Positions 36,167-46,613 of a stretch of 57,956 nucleotides of DNA are shown piece by piece. Source of the stretch: Herminiimonas sp. CN (lineage in GTDB: Bacteria > Pseudomonadota > Gammaproteobacteria > Burkholderiales > Burkholderiaceae_D). Numbering within the stretch: the stretch's first letter is position 1; each line of letters begins with the position of its first letter. Made by a program: the position numbers and the translations under genes. Under the pieces are notes generated by a model that did not search any database, had not been told where the DNA came from, and saw nothing but the letters and a program-made list of their open reading frames with translations. The DNA is taken from NCBI RefSeq assembly GCF_000622895.1, contig NZ_AVCC01000012.1, forward strand, positions 4 through 57,959. Direction: 5' to 3'.

Positions 36167-37488
36167 TGCCGCAGCAGCAAGAGACCCGGATTCTGCTGGT
36201 ATCGGCGGTCGCGTCCGGCCAGGGGAAAACCACGGTCACCGCCGCCCTGGCGCGCAAACTGGTACGGCAGGGCTTGCGGGTGCGGGTCTTCAAGACCGGC
36301 CCCGACTTCCTCGATCCGATGCTGCTGGAGCGCGCCAGCGGTGCACCGGTGCATACGCTCGATTTATGGATCGTCGGTCTTGATGCCTGCCGCTGGCAGC
36401 TGGCGCAGGCAGCCGAACACGCCGACGTGATCCTGATCGAAGGCGTGATGGGCTTGTACGATGGCGCACCCTCTTCGGCCGATCTGGCGCGTGCGTTCGG
36501 GGTGCCGGTGCTGGCAGTCATCGACGCCGGCGCGATGGCGCAAACGTCCGGCGCCTTGGTGCTGGGCCTGCGCGATTACGGCCCGGTCGATCTGGCCGGC
36601 GTGATCGCCAACCGGGTCGGCAGTCCCGGCCACGCCCAGATGGTGGCGGCTTCGCTGCGCGATGTGCCGCTGCTAGGGACGCTGCCGCGCCAGCCGCAAT
36701 CGCTGCCGGAGCGGCATCTGGGGCTGGTGCCGCCGGACGAAGTGACGGCGCTCGACACGCTGCTCGACTTACTGGCCGAACAACTGATGCTAGATGACGA
36801 TGTCTGGAGCAGGCTGCGGCCGGCCCGGCTGGAGCTGCCGGCAGCACCGACCGTATCGGCGCCGTCGGCTACCGCACTGGCAGGCAAAACCATTGCCGTC
36901 GCCCGCGACGCTGCATTCGCCTTCCTGTATCCGGCCAATCTCGATTGCCTGCGCGCGCTCGGCGCCACGCTCAGCTTTTTTTCTCCATTGGAAAATGCGC
37001 CGGTGCCGGGCAATGCCGACGCGCTGTATTTCCCTGGCGGCTACCCGGAGTTGCATGCAGAAATCCTGTCCAAGGCCAATGTCTGGCAAGCATCGTTGCG
37101 CGCCGCCCATGCGGCCGGCATGCCGATATTGGCCGAATGCGGCGGCATGATGGCGCTGGCCGATGCGCTGACCGACCAGCAAGGCGAAACCTGGCAGATG
37201 CCCGGATTGTTGCCCGGGAACGTGCAGATGCAGACGCGGCTGGCGGGGCTCGGCTCGCAAGGCGTGGCAACGGTACACGGCCAGTTGCGCGGCCATACCT
37301 TCCATTACTCAAAGCTGGAAAGCACAGTTGCGCCGACAGCACATGCGCTCAAGCATCCATCGGGGGATGCCGGCGAAGCGGTCTACCGCGTCGGCGCGCT
37401 CACCGCATCGTATTTTCATGCCTACTTCCCGTCCTGCCCGGCAGCGGTCGCGGCGCTGTTTCTGGGCCAAGACTGGATCGGCGCATGA
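36160..37488 (+). CDS. cobB: Cobyrinate a,c-diamide synthase
   Basis: Amidates the a and c side chains of cobyrinic acid using glutamine and ATP (CobB/CbiA type), 442 residues. The N-terminal P-loop is SGQGKTTVTAALARKL; the C-terminal glutamine amidotransferase domain has its nucleophile in ILAECGGMMALADAL and a late histidine in ASYFHAYFPS. Starts at 36160 or 36166 are both possible. Its presence means the cell handles corrinoids at the cobyrinic acid stage, by synthesis or salvage. Confidence 0.94.
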   Translation: MVMPQQQETRILLVSAVASGQGKTTVTAALARKLVRQGLRVRVFKTGPDFLDPMLLERASGAPVHTLDLWIVGLDACRWQLAQAAEHADVILIEGVMGLYDGAPSSADLARAFGVPVLAVIDAGAMAQTSGALVLGLRDYGPVDLAGVIANRVGSPGHAQMVAASLRDVPLLGTLPRQPQSLPERHLGLVPPDEVTALDTLLDLLAEQLMLDDDVWSRLRPARLELPAAPTVSAPSATALAGKTIAVARDAAFAFLYPANLDCLRALGATLSFFSPLENAPVPGNADALYFPGGYPELHAEILSKANVWQASLRAAHAAGMPILAECGGMMALADALTDQQGETWQMPGLLPGNVQMQTRLAGLGSQGVATVHGQLRGHTFHYSKLESTVAPTAHALKHPSGDAGEAVYRVGALTASYFHAYFPSCPAAVAALFLGQDWIGA

Positions 37489-38042
37489 CGCGCACCCTGA
37501 TCCTGGGCGGCGCGCGCTCTGGCAAGAGCGCCTATGCGGAGGACCTCGCGCTCGCCTCCGGGCGCGAGGTGGTATATATCGCCACCGGGCAGGCCGGCGA
37601 CGGCGAAATGGCGCTGCGCATCGCGCATCACCGCCAGCAGCGACCCAAAAGCTGGACCACGGTGGAAGAGCCGCTGGCGCTGGGCGACGCGCTGTTGCGC
37701 TGGAGCACGCCCGAGCGCCTGCTGCTGGTCGATTGCCTGACGCTGTGGCTGTCGAACCTGCTGTTTGCTGCAGGACAGGATTTTCCCGAGGTCGGCAGCA
37801 TCACGCCGCCGCCCTGTTTTGAAGTGCAACGCGCATCGTTCCTGCAGGCGCTGCAGACGGTGGCTGGCGACGTGCTGCTGGTGTCGAACGAGGTCGGGAT
37901 GGGCGTGGTGCCGTTCGGTGCCGTCACGCGCTGGTTCGCCGACGAGGCCGGACGGCTGAACCAGGCGGTCGCCGCGCGCTGCGAACGGGTGACCCTGGTC
38001 GCCGCCGGTCTGCCGCTGGCGCTGAAAGGCGGCCCATGCTGA
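37485..38042 (+). CDS. cobU: Adenosylcobinamide kinase / guanylyltransferase
   Basis: Bifunctional enzyme that phosphorylates adenosylcobinamide and adds GMP for nucleotide-loop assembly. The 185-residue protein starts MTRTLILGGARSGKSAYAED with the P-loop near its N-terminus, and has DCLTLWLSNLLF and VSNEVGMGVVP, both family signatures. The longer open frame from 36945 lies inside cobB; ATG 37485 overlaps the cobB stop (ATGA). Confidence 0.95.
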   Translation: MTRTLILGGARSGKSAYAEDLALASGREVVYIATGQAGDGEMALRIAHHRQQRPKSWTTVEEPLALGDALLRWSTPERLLLVDCLTLWLSNLLFAAGQDFPEVGSITPPPCFEVQRASFLQALQTVAGDVLLVSNEVGMGVVPFGAVTRWFADEAGRLNQAVAARCERVTLVAAGLPLALKGGPC

Positions 38043-38974
38043 CCGGCTTGAGCCTGCCAATGGTCGCGCTGCTGGCGCTGGCCGGCATGGCGCTCGATGC
38101 GCTGCTGGGCGAGGCGCGGCGCTGGCATCCGCTGGTCGGTTTCGGCCGCTGGGCGAATCTGCTCGAACGCCGTCTGAATCTTGGCGATTGCCGTTTCCGG
38201 CGTGGGCTGCTGGCGTGGCTGCTGGCGGTGCTGCCACTTACGCTGCTGACGCTCTGGCTGACCGGTATCGGCAATACGGGGCTGGCGCTGCATGCGCTGC
38301 TGCTGTACTTCTGCGTCGGCCTGCGCAGCCTGCGCGAACACACGCTGCCGATCGCGCAGGCGCTGCTGCGCGGCGATCTGGCGCAGGCGCGGCACCTGAC
38401 TTCGTACATCGTCAGCCGCGACACGCAAGCCGCGCAGGAAGCCGATCTGTCCAAGGCTGCTGCCGAATCGCTGCTGGAAAACGGCAACGACGCGGTATTC
38501 GGCACGCTGTTCTGGTTCGTGCTCGCCGGCGGGCCGGGCGCGCTGCTGTTCCGGCTGGCGAATACGCTGGATGCAATGTGGGGCTACCGCAGCGCGCGCT
38601 TTCTGGAGTTCGGCCGCTGTGCGGCGCGCGTGGATGACGTGCTGAACTGGATTCCGGCGCGTCTGACCGCCCTCTCCTACGTGCTGCTGGCTGGCACTGT
38701 CGCCGACAAGCGCCGCGCCTGGCATTGCTGGCGCACCCAGGCGCCAGACTGGCCCAGCCCGAACGCCGGGCCGGTGATGGCCAGCGGCGCCGGCGCGCTG
38801 GGCCTGGCGCTGGGCGGCGCTGCAATCTACGACGGCGCGCTTGAGCAGCGCCCACCGCTGGGTCTGGGGCGCGTTGCGGCGGCGGCAGATATCGGCCGCG
38901 CATGGCGGCTGGTGGCGGCGACCGCAGTGCTCTGGATCACCGTTCTGGGTCTGGCCGGACTGCCACGACCTTAA
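38036..38974 (+). CDS. cbiB: Adenosylcobinamide-phosphate synthase
   Basis: Membrane enzyme that attaches aminopropanol phosphate to adenosylcobyric acid. The 312-residue protein shows the CbiB signatures GMALDALLGEARRWHPLVGFGRW and SYIVSRDT, ESLLENGNDAVFGTLFWF and DDVLNWIPARLTAL. Several membrane helices are visible. It overlaps cobU by seven bases. The stop codon is followed two bases later by repeat copy 5. Confidence 0.93.
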   Translation: MLTGLSLPMVALLALAGMALDALLGEARRWHPLVGFGRWANLLERRLNLGDCRFRRGLLAWLLAVLPLTLLTLWLTGIGNTGLALHALLLYFCVGLRSLREHTLPIAQALLRGDLAQARHLTSYIVSRDTQAAQEADLSKAAAESLLENGNDAVFGTLFWFVLAGGPGALLFRLANTLDAMWGYRSARFLEFGRCAARVDDVLNWIPARLTALSYVLLAGTVADKRRAWHCWRTQAPDWPSPNAGPVMASGAGALGLALGGAAIYDGALEQRPPLGLGRVAAAADIGRAWRLVAATAVLWITVLGLAGLPRP

Positions 38975-38976
38975 AA

Positions 38977-39049
38977 TATACTGCCTAATGTATTTCTAAT
39001 TATCGCAACAAAACATGTGTAAATACCATGATTTATTCATATACTCCTA
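38977..39049 (+). repeat. Dispersed 73-bp element, copy 5
   Basis: Begins TATACTGCCT two bases after the cbiB TAA, has TGTATTTCTAATTATCGC at positions 13-30 and ends CATATACTCCTA. An inner GTATTT...AAATAC dyad could form a stem. It breaks the otherwise overlapping cob operon and ends 24 bases before the cobD start. Confidence 0.78.
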
Positions 39050-39073
39050 GATTTACAACCGAAATGAGGATCG

Positions 39074-40078
39074 ATGCTTGAACACGGAGGCAATCTGCGC
39101 GACGCGGCGCTGCGCTTCGGCCGGCCGTTGCCGGACTGGCTCGACCTGTCCACCGGCATCAACCCGCAACCGTATCCGGTACCGGCGCTGGCGCAGGACG
39201 TCTGGCACCGCTTGCCGGAACACGACCCGGCGCTGGCGCTGGCCGCCTGCGCCTATTACAACGCGCCGCGGATGCTGCCGGTGGCCGGCACGCAGGCCGC
39301 GATTCAGGCCCTGCCGCGCTTGCGCGCATGGTCGAATCGGCCGTCAAGAGTGACGGTAGCCGCGCCTTCGTATGCGGAGCATGCGCACCACTGGGCGCAG
39401 CACGGCCATCAGATGCGGCAAGTACCTTACGCCGAACTGGATGCGGCAATCGATGGTTCCGACGTAATAGTGATCTGCAATCCGAACAACCCGACCGGCG
39501 CCACAATAGCGCCGCAGCGCCTGCTGGCCTGGGCCGGACAACTGGCAGCGCGCGGCGGCTGGCTGGTGGTCGATGAAGCGTTCGGCGACATGACGCCGGA
39601 GAGCAGCGTCGCGCAATGGAGCGACCGGCCCGGCCTGATCGTGCTGCGCTCGGTCGGCAAATTCTTCGGGCTGGCCGGGCTGCGGCTGGGCTTCGTCGCC
39701 GCTCAGCAGGAATTGTTGAAGGCGCTGGCCGACCTGCTCGGCCCGTGGGCAGTCAGCGGCCCCGCGCAGCAGATCGGCTGTGCCGCGCTGGACGACCGCG
39801 ACTGGCAAAGCGCAATGCGGGCCGGCTTGCAGGCGGCCGGCGCGCGGCTGCGGCAACTGCTGGCCAGCCACGGCATTGCCAGCAGCGGCAGCGACCTGTA
39901 CCAGTGGTGGCCAGAGCCACAGGCCGAGGCATTCTGGCAGCACATGGCCCAGCGCGGCATCTGGGTCCGACTCTTCACACATGCGGCACACGGCATCCGG
40001 CTCGGCCTGCCGCCGCACGCAGCCGGCTGGCAGCGGCTGCAGCAGGCATTGGCCGACTGGCGCAAGGAAAAGCAATGA
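39074..40078 (+). CDS. cobD: Threonine-phosphate decarboxylase
   Basis: PLP enzyme producing aminopropanol phosphate for the B12 nucleotide loop (CobD in Salmonella, CobC in Pseudomonas). The 334-residue aminotransferase-like protein has LDLSTGINPQPYP near its start, ICNPNNPTGA, DEAFGDM and the PLP-lysine region RSVGKFFGLAGLRLGF. A GAGG site lies 8-11 bases before the ATG, just after repeat copy 5. Confidence 0.92.
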   Translation: MLEHGGNLRDAALRFGRPLPDWLDLSTGINPQPYPVPALAQDVWHRLPEHDPALALAACAYYNAPRMLPVAGTQAAIQALPRLRAWSNRPSRVTVAAPSYAEHAHHWAQHGHQMRQVPYAELDAAIDGSDVIVICNPNNPTGATIAPQRLLAWAGQLAARGGWLVVDEAFGDMTPESSVAQWSDRPGLIVLRSVGKFFGLAGLRLGFVAAQQELLKALADLLGPWAVSGPAQQIGCAALDDRDWQSAMRAGLQAAGARLRQLLASHGIASSGSDLYQWWPEPQAEAFWQHMAQRGIWVRLFTHAAHGIRLGLPPHAAGWQRLQQALADWRKEKQ

Positions 40079-40961
40079 GAAAAAAATGGAGATTGGCATT
40101 AGCGGCGCTCTGCCTGTGCGCTGGTCCGTCGATGGCGGCGATCAGCGTGCAGGACGACGCCGGCAAGACCGTGACGCTGGCAAAACCGGCGCAGCGGGTG
40201 GTGACACTGGCGCCGCACGCGACCGAACTGGTATTCGCCGCCGGCGGCGGCGCGCGCATCGTCGGCACCGTCAGCTATAGCGATTTCCCGCCTGCTGCCA
40301 AAAGCATTCCGCAGATCGGCGACAACCGCCAGATCGATATCGAGCGGATGATCGCGCTGAAGCCGGATCTGATCATCGCCTGGCAGTACGGCAATGCCCA
40401 GCGCCAGATCGAACAACTGCGCCAGCTCGGCATCCCGCTGTTCTACAGCGAACCGCGCAAGCTCGACGACATCGCCAGCAGTGTGCTGCGCATCGGCCGG
40501 CTGCTGGGGGCCGACCAGACCGCACAGGCCGCAGCCGCCGAGCTGCGCCAGAAACTAAACGATCTCAAGTTGCGCTACCAGAACCGGCCGCCGGTGCGGC
40601 TGTTTTACCAGGTCTGGGACAAGCCGCTCTACACGCTTAACGGCCAGCATATCGTCAGCGACGCAATGCGCCTGTGCGGCGGCGAGAACATCTTCGCCGG
40701 CATGGCAGTCACCGCGCCGAATGTCGGCATCGAAGCGGTGCTGCAGCAAGACCCGGAAGCCATCATCAGCGGCGACCAGCGCAACCAGAGCGGCGGCGGC
40801 ATCAACATCTGGAAGCCGTACACCACCATGACCGCGGTGCGCCGCGGCAACCTGTTCTCGCTCAACGGCGACCTGCTCAGCCGCTCCGGCCCGCGCATGG
40901 TCGAAGGCGCGGCCGCCCTGTGCGCCAAACTCGAACTGGCGCGTCAACACCGAAAGAGTAA

Positions 40962-40965
<4 letters not shown>
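40075..40965 (+). CDS. btuF: Periplasmic cobalamin-binding protein
   Basis: Substrate-binding protein of the BtuCDF importer, 296 residues. The signal peptide [22 protein letters not shown] is followed by the helical-backbone binding-protein fold: [37 protein letters not shown], and [11 protein letters not shown], all typical of BtuF/FecB-like proteins. ATG 40075 overlaps the cobD stop (ATGA), and its stop overlaps cobQ. An upstream extension in the frame lies inside cobD. Confidence 0.92.
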
Positions 40966-42443
<1,478 letters not shown>

Positions 42444-42444
42444 A

Positions 42445-42517
42445 CAGGAGTATTAACAATAACATGCCGGTTGCCGCTGTATTTGATTGGCATTTCAAAA
42501 ATACAGCGGCTGGTATA
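42445..42517 (-). repeat. Dispersed 73-bp element, copy 6 (inverted)
   Basis: On the minus strand from 42517 it reads TATACCAGCC, then TGTATTTTTGAAATGCC and ends TAATACTCCTG next to the cobQ stop. It holds a perfect 12-bp inverted repeat, GCCGCTGTATTT and AAATACAGCGGC (42473-42484 and 42499-42510), enclosing 14 bases. It is the most stable stem of the family and may act as a transcript end for the cob operon. Confidence 0.78.
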
Positions 42518-42682
42518 TGGATTGCCGCAAGTCCGCAGCAGAATCGCAATCAATGCCCTTGCAGCGCGTGCCTCCGCCTGCCGGCAAAATCATGGCAAGT
42601 ATTTTGCATTTCTTGATCTGGCCGATATCAAGGCGCACCCAGTAGTGTTACAACGTGGGCTTCCATTTTTCGCCTGGCTGCC

Positions 42683-43828
42683 ATGTTGACACTGAATCTC
42701 GCTGATTTCTCCCTTGAACACTTTCTTGCGCATTACTGGCAGCAAAAACCGGTCGTGATCCGCCAGGGATTCGAGCATTTCGTCGATTTGATCAGCCCTG
42801 ATGAACTGGCTGGCTTGGCATGTGAAGCGGAGGTCGAGTCGCGTCTGGTGTATAAAAAAGACGGGCAATGGCAGGCCGAGGTCGGGCCGTTTGCATCGTA
42901 CCAGCATCTGGGCGAGCGGGATTGGACCTTGATCGTGCAGGCGGTCGATCACTGGTCGCCCGCGGTGGCGCAGCTGGTTGCGCCGTTTTCCTTCATTCCC
43001 AAATGGCGCTTCGACGATGTGATGATCAGCTACGCCACGCCCGGCGGCGGCGTCGGGCCGCACATCGATTTGTACGACGTCTTCATCTGCCAGGGCTCCG
43101 GGCGGCGCCGCTGGCGCGTCGGCGATCTCGGCAATCACCGCCAATTCGCCGCGCATGCGGCGCTGCTGCACACCGATCCGTTTGAAGCCATCATCGATGT
43201 CGAATTGCTGCCCGGCGATATTCTGTACATCCCGCCCGGATTCCCGCACGATGGCGTCTCGCTGGAGCATTCGATGAGCTTCTCGGCCGGTTTCAGAAGC
43301 AAGTCCGGCCGCGACATGCTGAGCGGCCTGGCGGATTATGTGATCGACAAGGAACTGGGCAATGCACTCATCAGCGACCCCGGGCGGCCGCTGCACCAGA
43401 ATCAGGGGCAAATCGACGCCAGCGACTTCGCCCGCATCAGGGCGCAGCTGCAAGACATTCTTGACGATGACAAGCTGGTTGCCGATTTTGCCGGCAGCTT
43501 TTTATCCCGATCCAAATGCCAGCTGGATTTGCAAACTCTGGATGAGCCGCTCGATGACAGCGCGCTGCTTGCCAATTTGCGGCAACAGGCACTGATCCGC
43601 ACCGGCGGCCTGCGCTGCTTTTATCTGGATCAAACGGTGGCGCAAGGGATTTGCCATGTCGCCGGCGAGCGCTTTGATTTCGGCCCCGACTGTCATGGCG
43701 CGGTACTGGCGCTGTGCGACCACGAAAGCCTCGATCATGCCTTGCTGCAGCGTTGGTTGCAGCAGCCGGAGTTTGTGCATGCGCTCACGCAATGGGTGAA
43801 TGACGGCTATTGGTATTTTGAAGAGTAG
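42683..43828 (+). CDS. roxA: Cupin/JmjC ribosomal protein arginine hydroxylase (RoxA/YcfD-like)
   Basis: Fe(II)/2-oxoglutarate oxygenase of the YcfD/RoxA family, which in E. coli hydroxylates an arginine of ribosomal protein L16. The 381-residue protein has the iron triad: HxD in GPHIDLYDV (His127, Asp129) and the distal His189 in PGFPHDGVSLEH. The C-terminal dimer and winged-helix part follows. The length matches the family. Its link to the B12 genes is probably only positional. No clear ribosome site precedes the ATG at 42683. Confidence 0.87.
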   Translation: MLTLNLADFSLEHFLAHYWQQKPVVIRQGFEHFVDLISPDELAGLACEAEVESRLVYKKDGQWQAEVGPFASYQHLGERDWTLIVQAVDHWSPAVAQLVAPFSFIPKWRFDDVMISYATPGGGVGPHIDLYDVFICQGSGRRRWRVGDLGNHRQFAAHAALLHTDPFEAIIDVELLPGDILYIPPGFPHDGVSLEHSMSFSAGFRSKSGRDMLSGLADYVIDKELGNALISDPGRPLHQNQGQIDASDFARIRAQLQDILDDDKLVADFAGSFLSRSKCQLDLQTLDEPLDDSALLANLRQQALIRTGGLRCFYLDQTVAQGICHVAGERFDFGPDCHGAVLALCDHESLDHALLQRWLQQPEFVHALTQWVNDGYWYFEE

Positions 43829-43860
43829 AACTTACGCGCTGATGTCGGCGTGATGCGTTC

Positions 43861-43883
43861 GGCGCTGGCGATGCGCCAGCGCC
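43861..43883. terminator. Hairpin between convergent roxA and bluB
   Basis: A perfect 10-bp stem, GGCGCTGGCG and CGCCAGCGCC, with an ATG loop lies 32 bases after the roxA stop and 27 after the bluB stop. Position suits a two-way terminator, but a T-tract is absent on both strands. Confidence 0.5.
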
Positions 43884-43910
43884 GTAAAATCTACCGCGCA
43901 GCAGGTGCGG

Positions 43911-44681
43911 CTATCGGCTGTGCATCAAGGCCCGATTTGCCGTTTCCTGTGCTTCGGCCTGGTCACGCCGCAGGTGCCCGATCAGCGCTTGCTGGTCGTC
44001 GTGCTGGCCCCACTGGTCGAAATACACCAGTTCTTCGATCGGCAGGCGCGGCAGCCAGCCGGCCGTTTCCAGTTCAGGCTTGGCATAGAAGTGGCTGACG
44101 TAGCCGACGCACAAGTAAGCGACCGGCGTAATGCGCTTCGGAATCCCGAGCGCTTGCTGCAGCGCGGGTTGATTGAAAATGCTGACCCAGCCGACTCCCA
44201 GCCCTTCGGCCCGGGCCGCCAGCCACAGATTCTGCACCGCGCACACGCTGCTGTACAAATCCATCGTCTTCATGTGGGTGCGGCCGACCACTACCGGGCC
44301 GGTACGCTCGCGATCGCAGGTGATGCAAATCCCGAGCGGCGATTCCAGTATGCCTTCCAGCTTCAGCTGCCGGTAAGTGTTGCGCCTGTCGCCTTCGAAC
44401 ATGTCCGCAGCTTCCGCGTGCGCCACTGCAAACGCATCGTGGATCCGCTGCTTGACCGCGCCGGACTGGACCACCACAAAGTTCCATGGCTGCATGAAGC
44501 CGACCGATGGCGCGTAGTGGGCTGCGGTCAGGATGCGGCTTAACACCGCATCGGGAACCGGCGTCGGCAGGAACTGGCCGCGCACGTCGCGGCGCGAAAA
44601 AATGGCCTGATAGATCGCCTCGCGGGCTTGCTCGGTAAAAGCGTGGATATCCTGGACGGACTGCGCCTGTGCTGCATTCAT
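43911..44681 (-). CDS. bluB: 5,6-dimethylbenzimidazole synthase
   Basis: Flavin-destroying enzyme that makes the lower ligand of B12 from FMNH2 and oxygen. The 256-residue nitroreductase-fold protein has SRRDVRGQF, AAHYAPSVGFMQPWNF, and the GVGWVSIFNQPAL and VAYLCVGYVSHF signatures of BluB. ATG 44681 follows AAGGGGAAT. The longer frame to 44837 overlaps the riboswitch and is not used. Expression is probably shut off by B12 through the riboswitch at 44738-44895. Confidence 0.93.
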   Translation of the reverse strand: MNAAQAQSVQDIHAFTEQAREAIYQAIFSRRDVRGQFLPTPVPDAVLSRILTAAHYAPSVGFMQPWNFVVVQSGAVKQRIHDAFAVAHAEAADMFEGDRRNTYRQLKLEGILESPLGICITCDRERTGPVVVGRTHMKTMDLYSSVCAVQNLWLAARAEGLGVGWVSIFNQPALQQALGIPKRITPVAYLCVGYVSHFYAKPELETAGWLPRLPIEELVYFDQWGQHDDQQALIGHLRRDQAEAQETANRALMHSR

Positions 44682-44737
44682 GTATTCCCCTTGCGTCAAA
44701 ATAATGGGGCTGCCTGGCCGTGCAGCTTGCTTATTTT

Positions 44738-44895
44738 TCAGGCCGGTCTTCTGACTCGGATTCATCTGACCCAGACGCCTTCCCGGCATCCGCCAGTGGC
44801 ATTGTGCCTGGATCATCCTCCTTACAGCGTTGGGCACGTGGCGGAATTACACCGCCTTCCCGATTCTCCCAGCGCCTGGCGGCGGGCACCTGAAG
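44738..44895 (-). promoter_or_regulatory. Cobalamin riboswitch upstream of bluB
   Basis: On the minus strand, GGTGCCCGCC near the 5' end is followed by AGAATCGGGAAGGCGGTG, AATTCCGCCACGTGCCC, CTGTAAGGAGGATG, CAATGCCACTGGCGG, GCCGGGAAGGCG and the B12 box GAGTCAGAAGACCGGCC (44741-44757). Order and spacing fit a cobalamin aptamer. It ends about 57 bases before the bluB ATG. Confidence 0.93.
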
Positions 44896-45105
44896 GCAGC
44901 GATCATCGGGGACGCATGGCGGTTTTGTCAAGGCGCGCAATCGGCAGGCAAAGCAGCAAGGCGTAATGCCCAGGCACTGCATGGCGACGGTATGCTTTAC
45001 CGATCTTCATCGGACGAGGCAGCAAGCAGCCCTCATACACAAGCCTGCCAGCCGCCTGCACGATGCAGTAAAATGCCTGCCGGCACCATAATTCACGCAT
45101 ACCAA

Positions 45106-46398
45106 ATGAAGTCAACCAACCCGCTCGAAAAACAACAACAATTGATCAACATGAAGCGCTTCGCGACGGCGCTGCTGGCTGGCGTAAGCATGCTATTCAT
45201 ACTGGCGCGGTCGCAGCAAGGCATGGGGCTGTGGAGTTGGATTGCGGCGTTTGCGGAGGCGGCTATGATCGGCGCGCTGGCCGATTGGTTCGCGGTGGTG
45301 GCCTTGTTCAAGCGCCCGCTGGGCTTGCCGATTCCGCATACCGCGATCATCCCGCGCAACAAGGTGCGGATCGCCGACAATCTGGCGATTTTTGTGCGCG
45401 ACAAGTTTCTGGCGACCGACACGCTGGTGGACAAGATCCGCGCTTTTGATCCGGCGCAGAAGATTGCCGGCTGGCTGAGCGCGGGCAATAACGCCGATGT
45501 GTTTGCAGGCAAGGTGCTGGCGATGGTGGCCAACGGCCTCGATTTCATCGACGACGTACGCGTGCAGAACGCATTGCGCAATGCCATACAGCAGAATTTG
45601 CAGCAACTGGATCTGGGCAAGACGATTGGTAATTTGCTGGGCATCCTGACCGAAGACAACCGGCATCAGATGCTGCTGAATGCAGCATTGCGCAAACTGG
45701 CGGCGGCGCTGGATGACCCTGCCACCCAAAAAACGCTGGCGGGGATGATCATCGAAGTAGCGGGGCGCGAATATCCGAGCCTGATGCAGATGCTGGGCAT
45801 GGTGGCCGACCCCGATGAGTTCAGCCTGAAAATTTCCACCTCGCTGGTCAACAGCATCAACCGCTGGCTGCATGACATCGGCGACGATCCGGCCCATCCG
45901 CGCCGCCGGCAGTTCGACGACGTGGTGGCGGAATTCCTGGAGCGCATGAAAACCGATCCTGCGTTCCATCAGAAAATCGACCACTGGAAGCAGCAATTGC
46001 TGGCCTCGCCAGAGGCCGCGCACTACATCGACGGCCTGTGGGGCCAGCTCAAGACCTGGTTGCGCGACGATCTGGCAACAGACGATTCTTTACTGCGCGT
46101 AAAAATCGCCGACGGCGCCCGCCACATGGGCCAGTGGCTGGCGGACAATCCGGCGTTGCGCGATTCGATCAACGACCACATGGCCGATGCAGCACGCGGT
46201 CTGGCAGGCGATTTGCGCGACACCATCGCGCTGCATATCGCCAGCACCGTCAAGCAATGGGAAGACAGCGAACTGGTGCGCGAACTGGAACTGAGCGTCG
46301 GCAGCGACCTGCAATTCATCCGTATCAACGGCACTGTGGTCGGCGGCCTGATCGGCCTTGCCCTGCATGCAATCGTTATTTATTTGCCATTTTTCTGA
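45106..46398 (+). CDS. DUF445 family membrane protein
   Basis: A 430-residue protein of the DUF445 family. Membrane segments lie at both ends (RFATALLAGVSMLFILARS and the following GLWSWIAAFAEAAMIGALAD; the C-terminal GGLIGLALHAIVIYLPFF), around a long helical soluble part. The conserved ADWFAVVALFKRPLGLPIPHTAIIP motif is present. ATG 45106 is chosen because the upstream extension overlaps the divergent riboswitch. Function unknown. Confidence 0.86.
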   Translation: MKSTNPLEKQQQLINMKRFATALLAGVSMLFILARSQQGMGLWSWIAAFAEAAMIGALADWFAVVALFKRPLGLPIPHTAIIPRNKVRIADNLAIFVRDKFLATDTLVDKIRAFDPAQKIAGWLSAGNNADVFAGKVLAMVANGLDFIDDVRVQNALRNAIQQNLQQLDLGKTIGNLLGILTEDNRHQMLLNAALRKLAAALDDPATQKTLAGMIIEVAGREYPSLMQMLGMVADPDEFSLKISTSLVNSINRWLHDIGDDPAHPRRRQFDDVVAEFLERMKTDPAFHQKIDHWKQQLLASPEAAHYIDGLWGQLKTWLRDDLATDDSLLRVKIADGARHMGQWLADNPALRDSINDHMADAARGLAGDLRDTIALHIASTVKQWEDSELVRELELSVGSDLQFIRINGTVVGGLIGLALHAIVIYLPFF

Positions 46399-46510
46399 AT
46401 GCTGCAAAGTACAATGTGCAGGTGCGCAACGTATTTTTTCTCGCATGCAACCCGATGCGGCATTGGAAAAAAACCATTTTACATCAATGGCTTAATCAAT
46501 AAAATGACGT

Positions 46511-46545
46511 CTTTCCACAGAGTTATCCACAGAAATTGTGGGTAA
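46511..46545. promoter_or_regulatory. Inverted pair of DnaA-box-like 9-mers
   Basis: A perfect TTATCCACA (46523-46531) faces TGTGGGTAA (46537-46545), the complement of TTACCCACA, across five bases; a weaker CTTTCCACA lies at 46511-46519. The site is in the 215-base gap between convergent DUF445 and apbE. The pair can also form a GTTATCCACA/TGTGGGTAAC hairpin. Whether DnaA binds is not known. Confidence 0.5.
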
Positions 46546-46613
46546 CTTCAAACTATCCCCGCGATCGGTGCGCACATGCTCGATCGAAATGGAAATCCTG
46601 GCGCCGCCGCCTT

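Noticed and set aside
42471..42689. A 72-codon frame before roxA.
   Set aside because: It starts inside repeat copy 6 and overlaps the roxA start; no domain seen.
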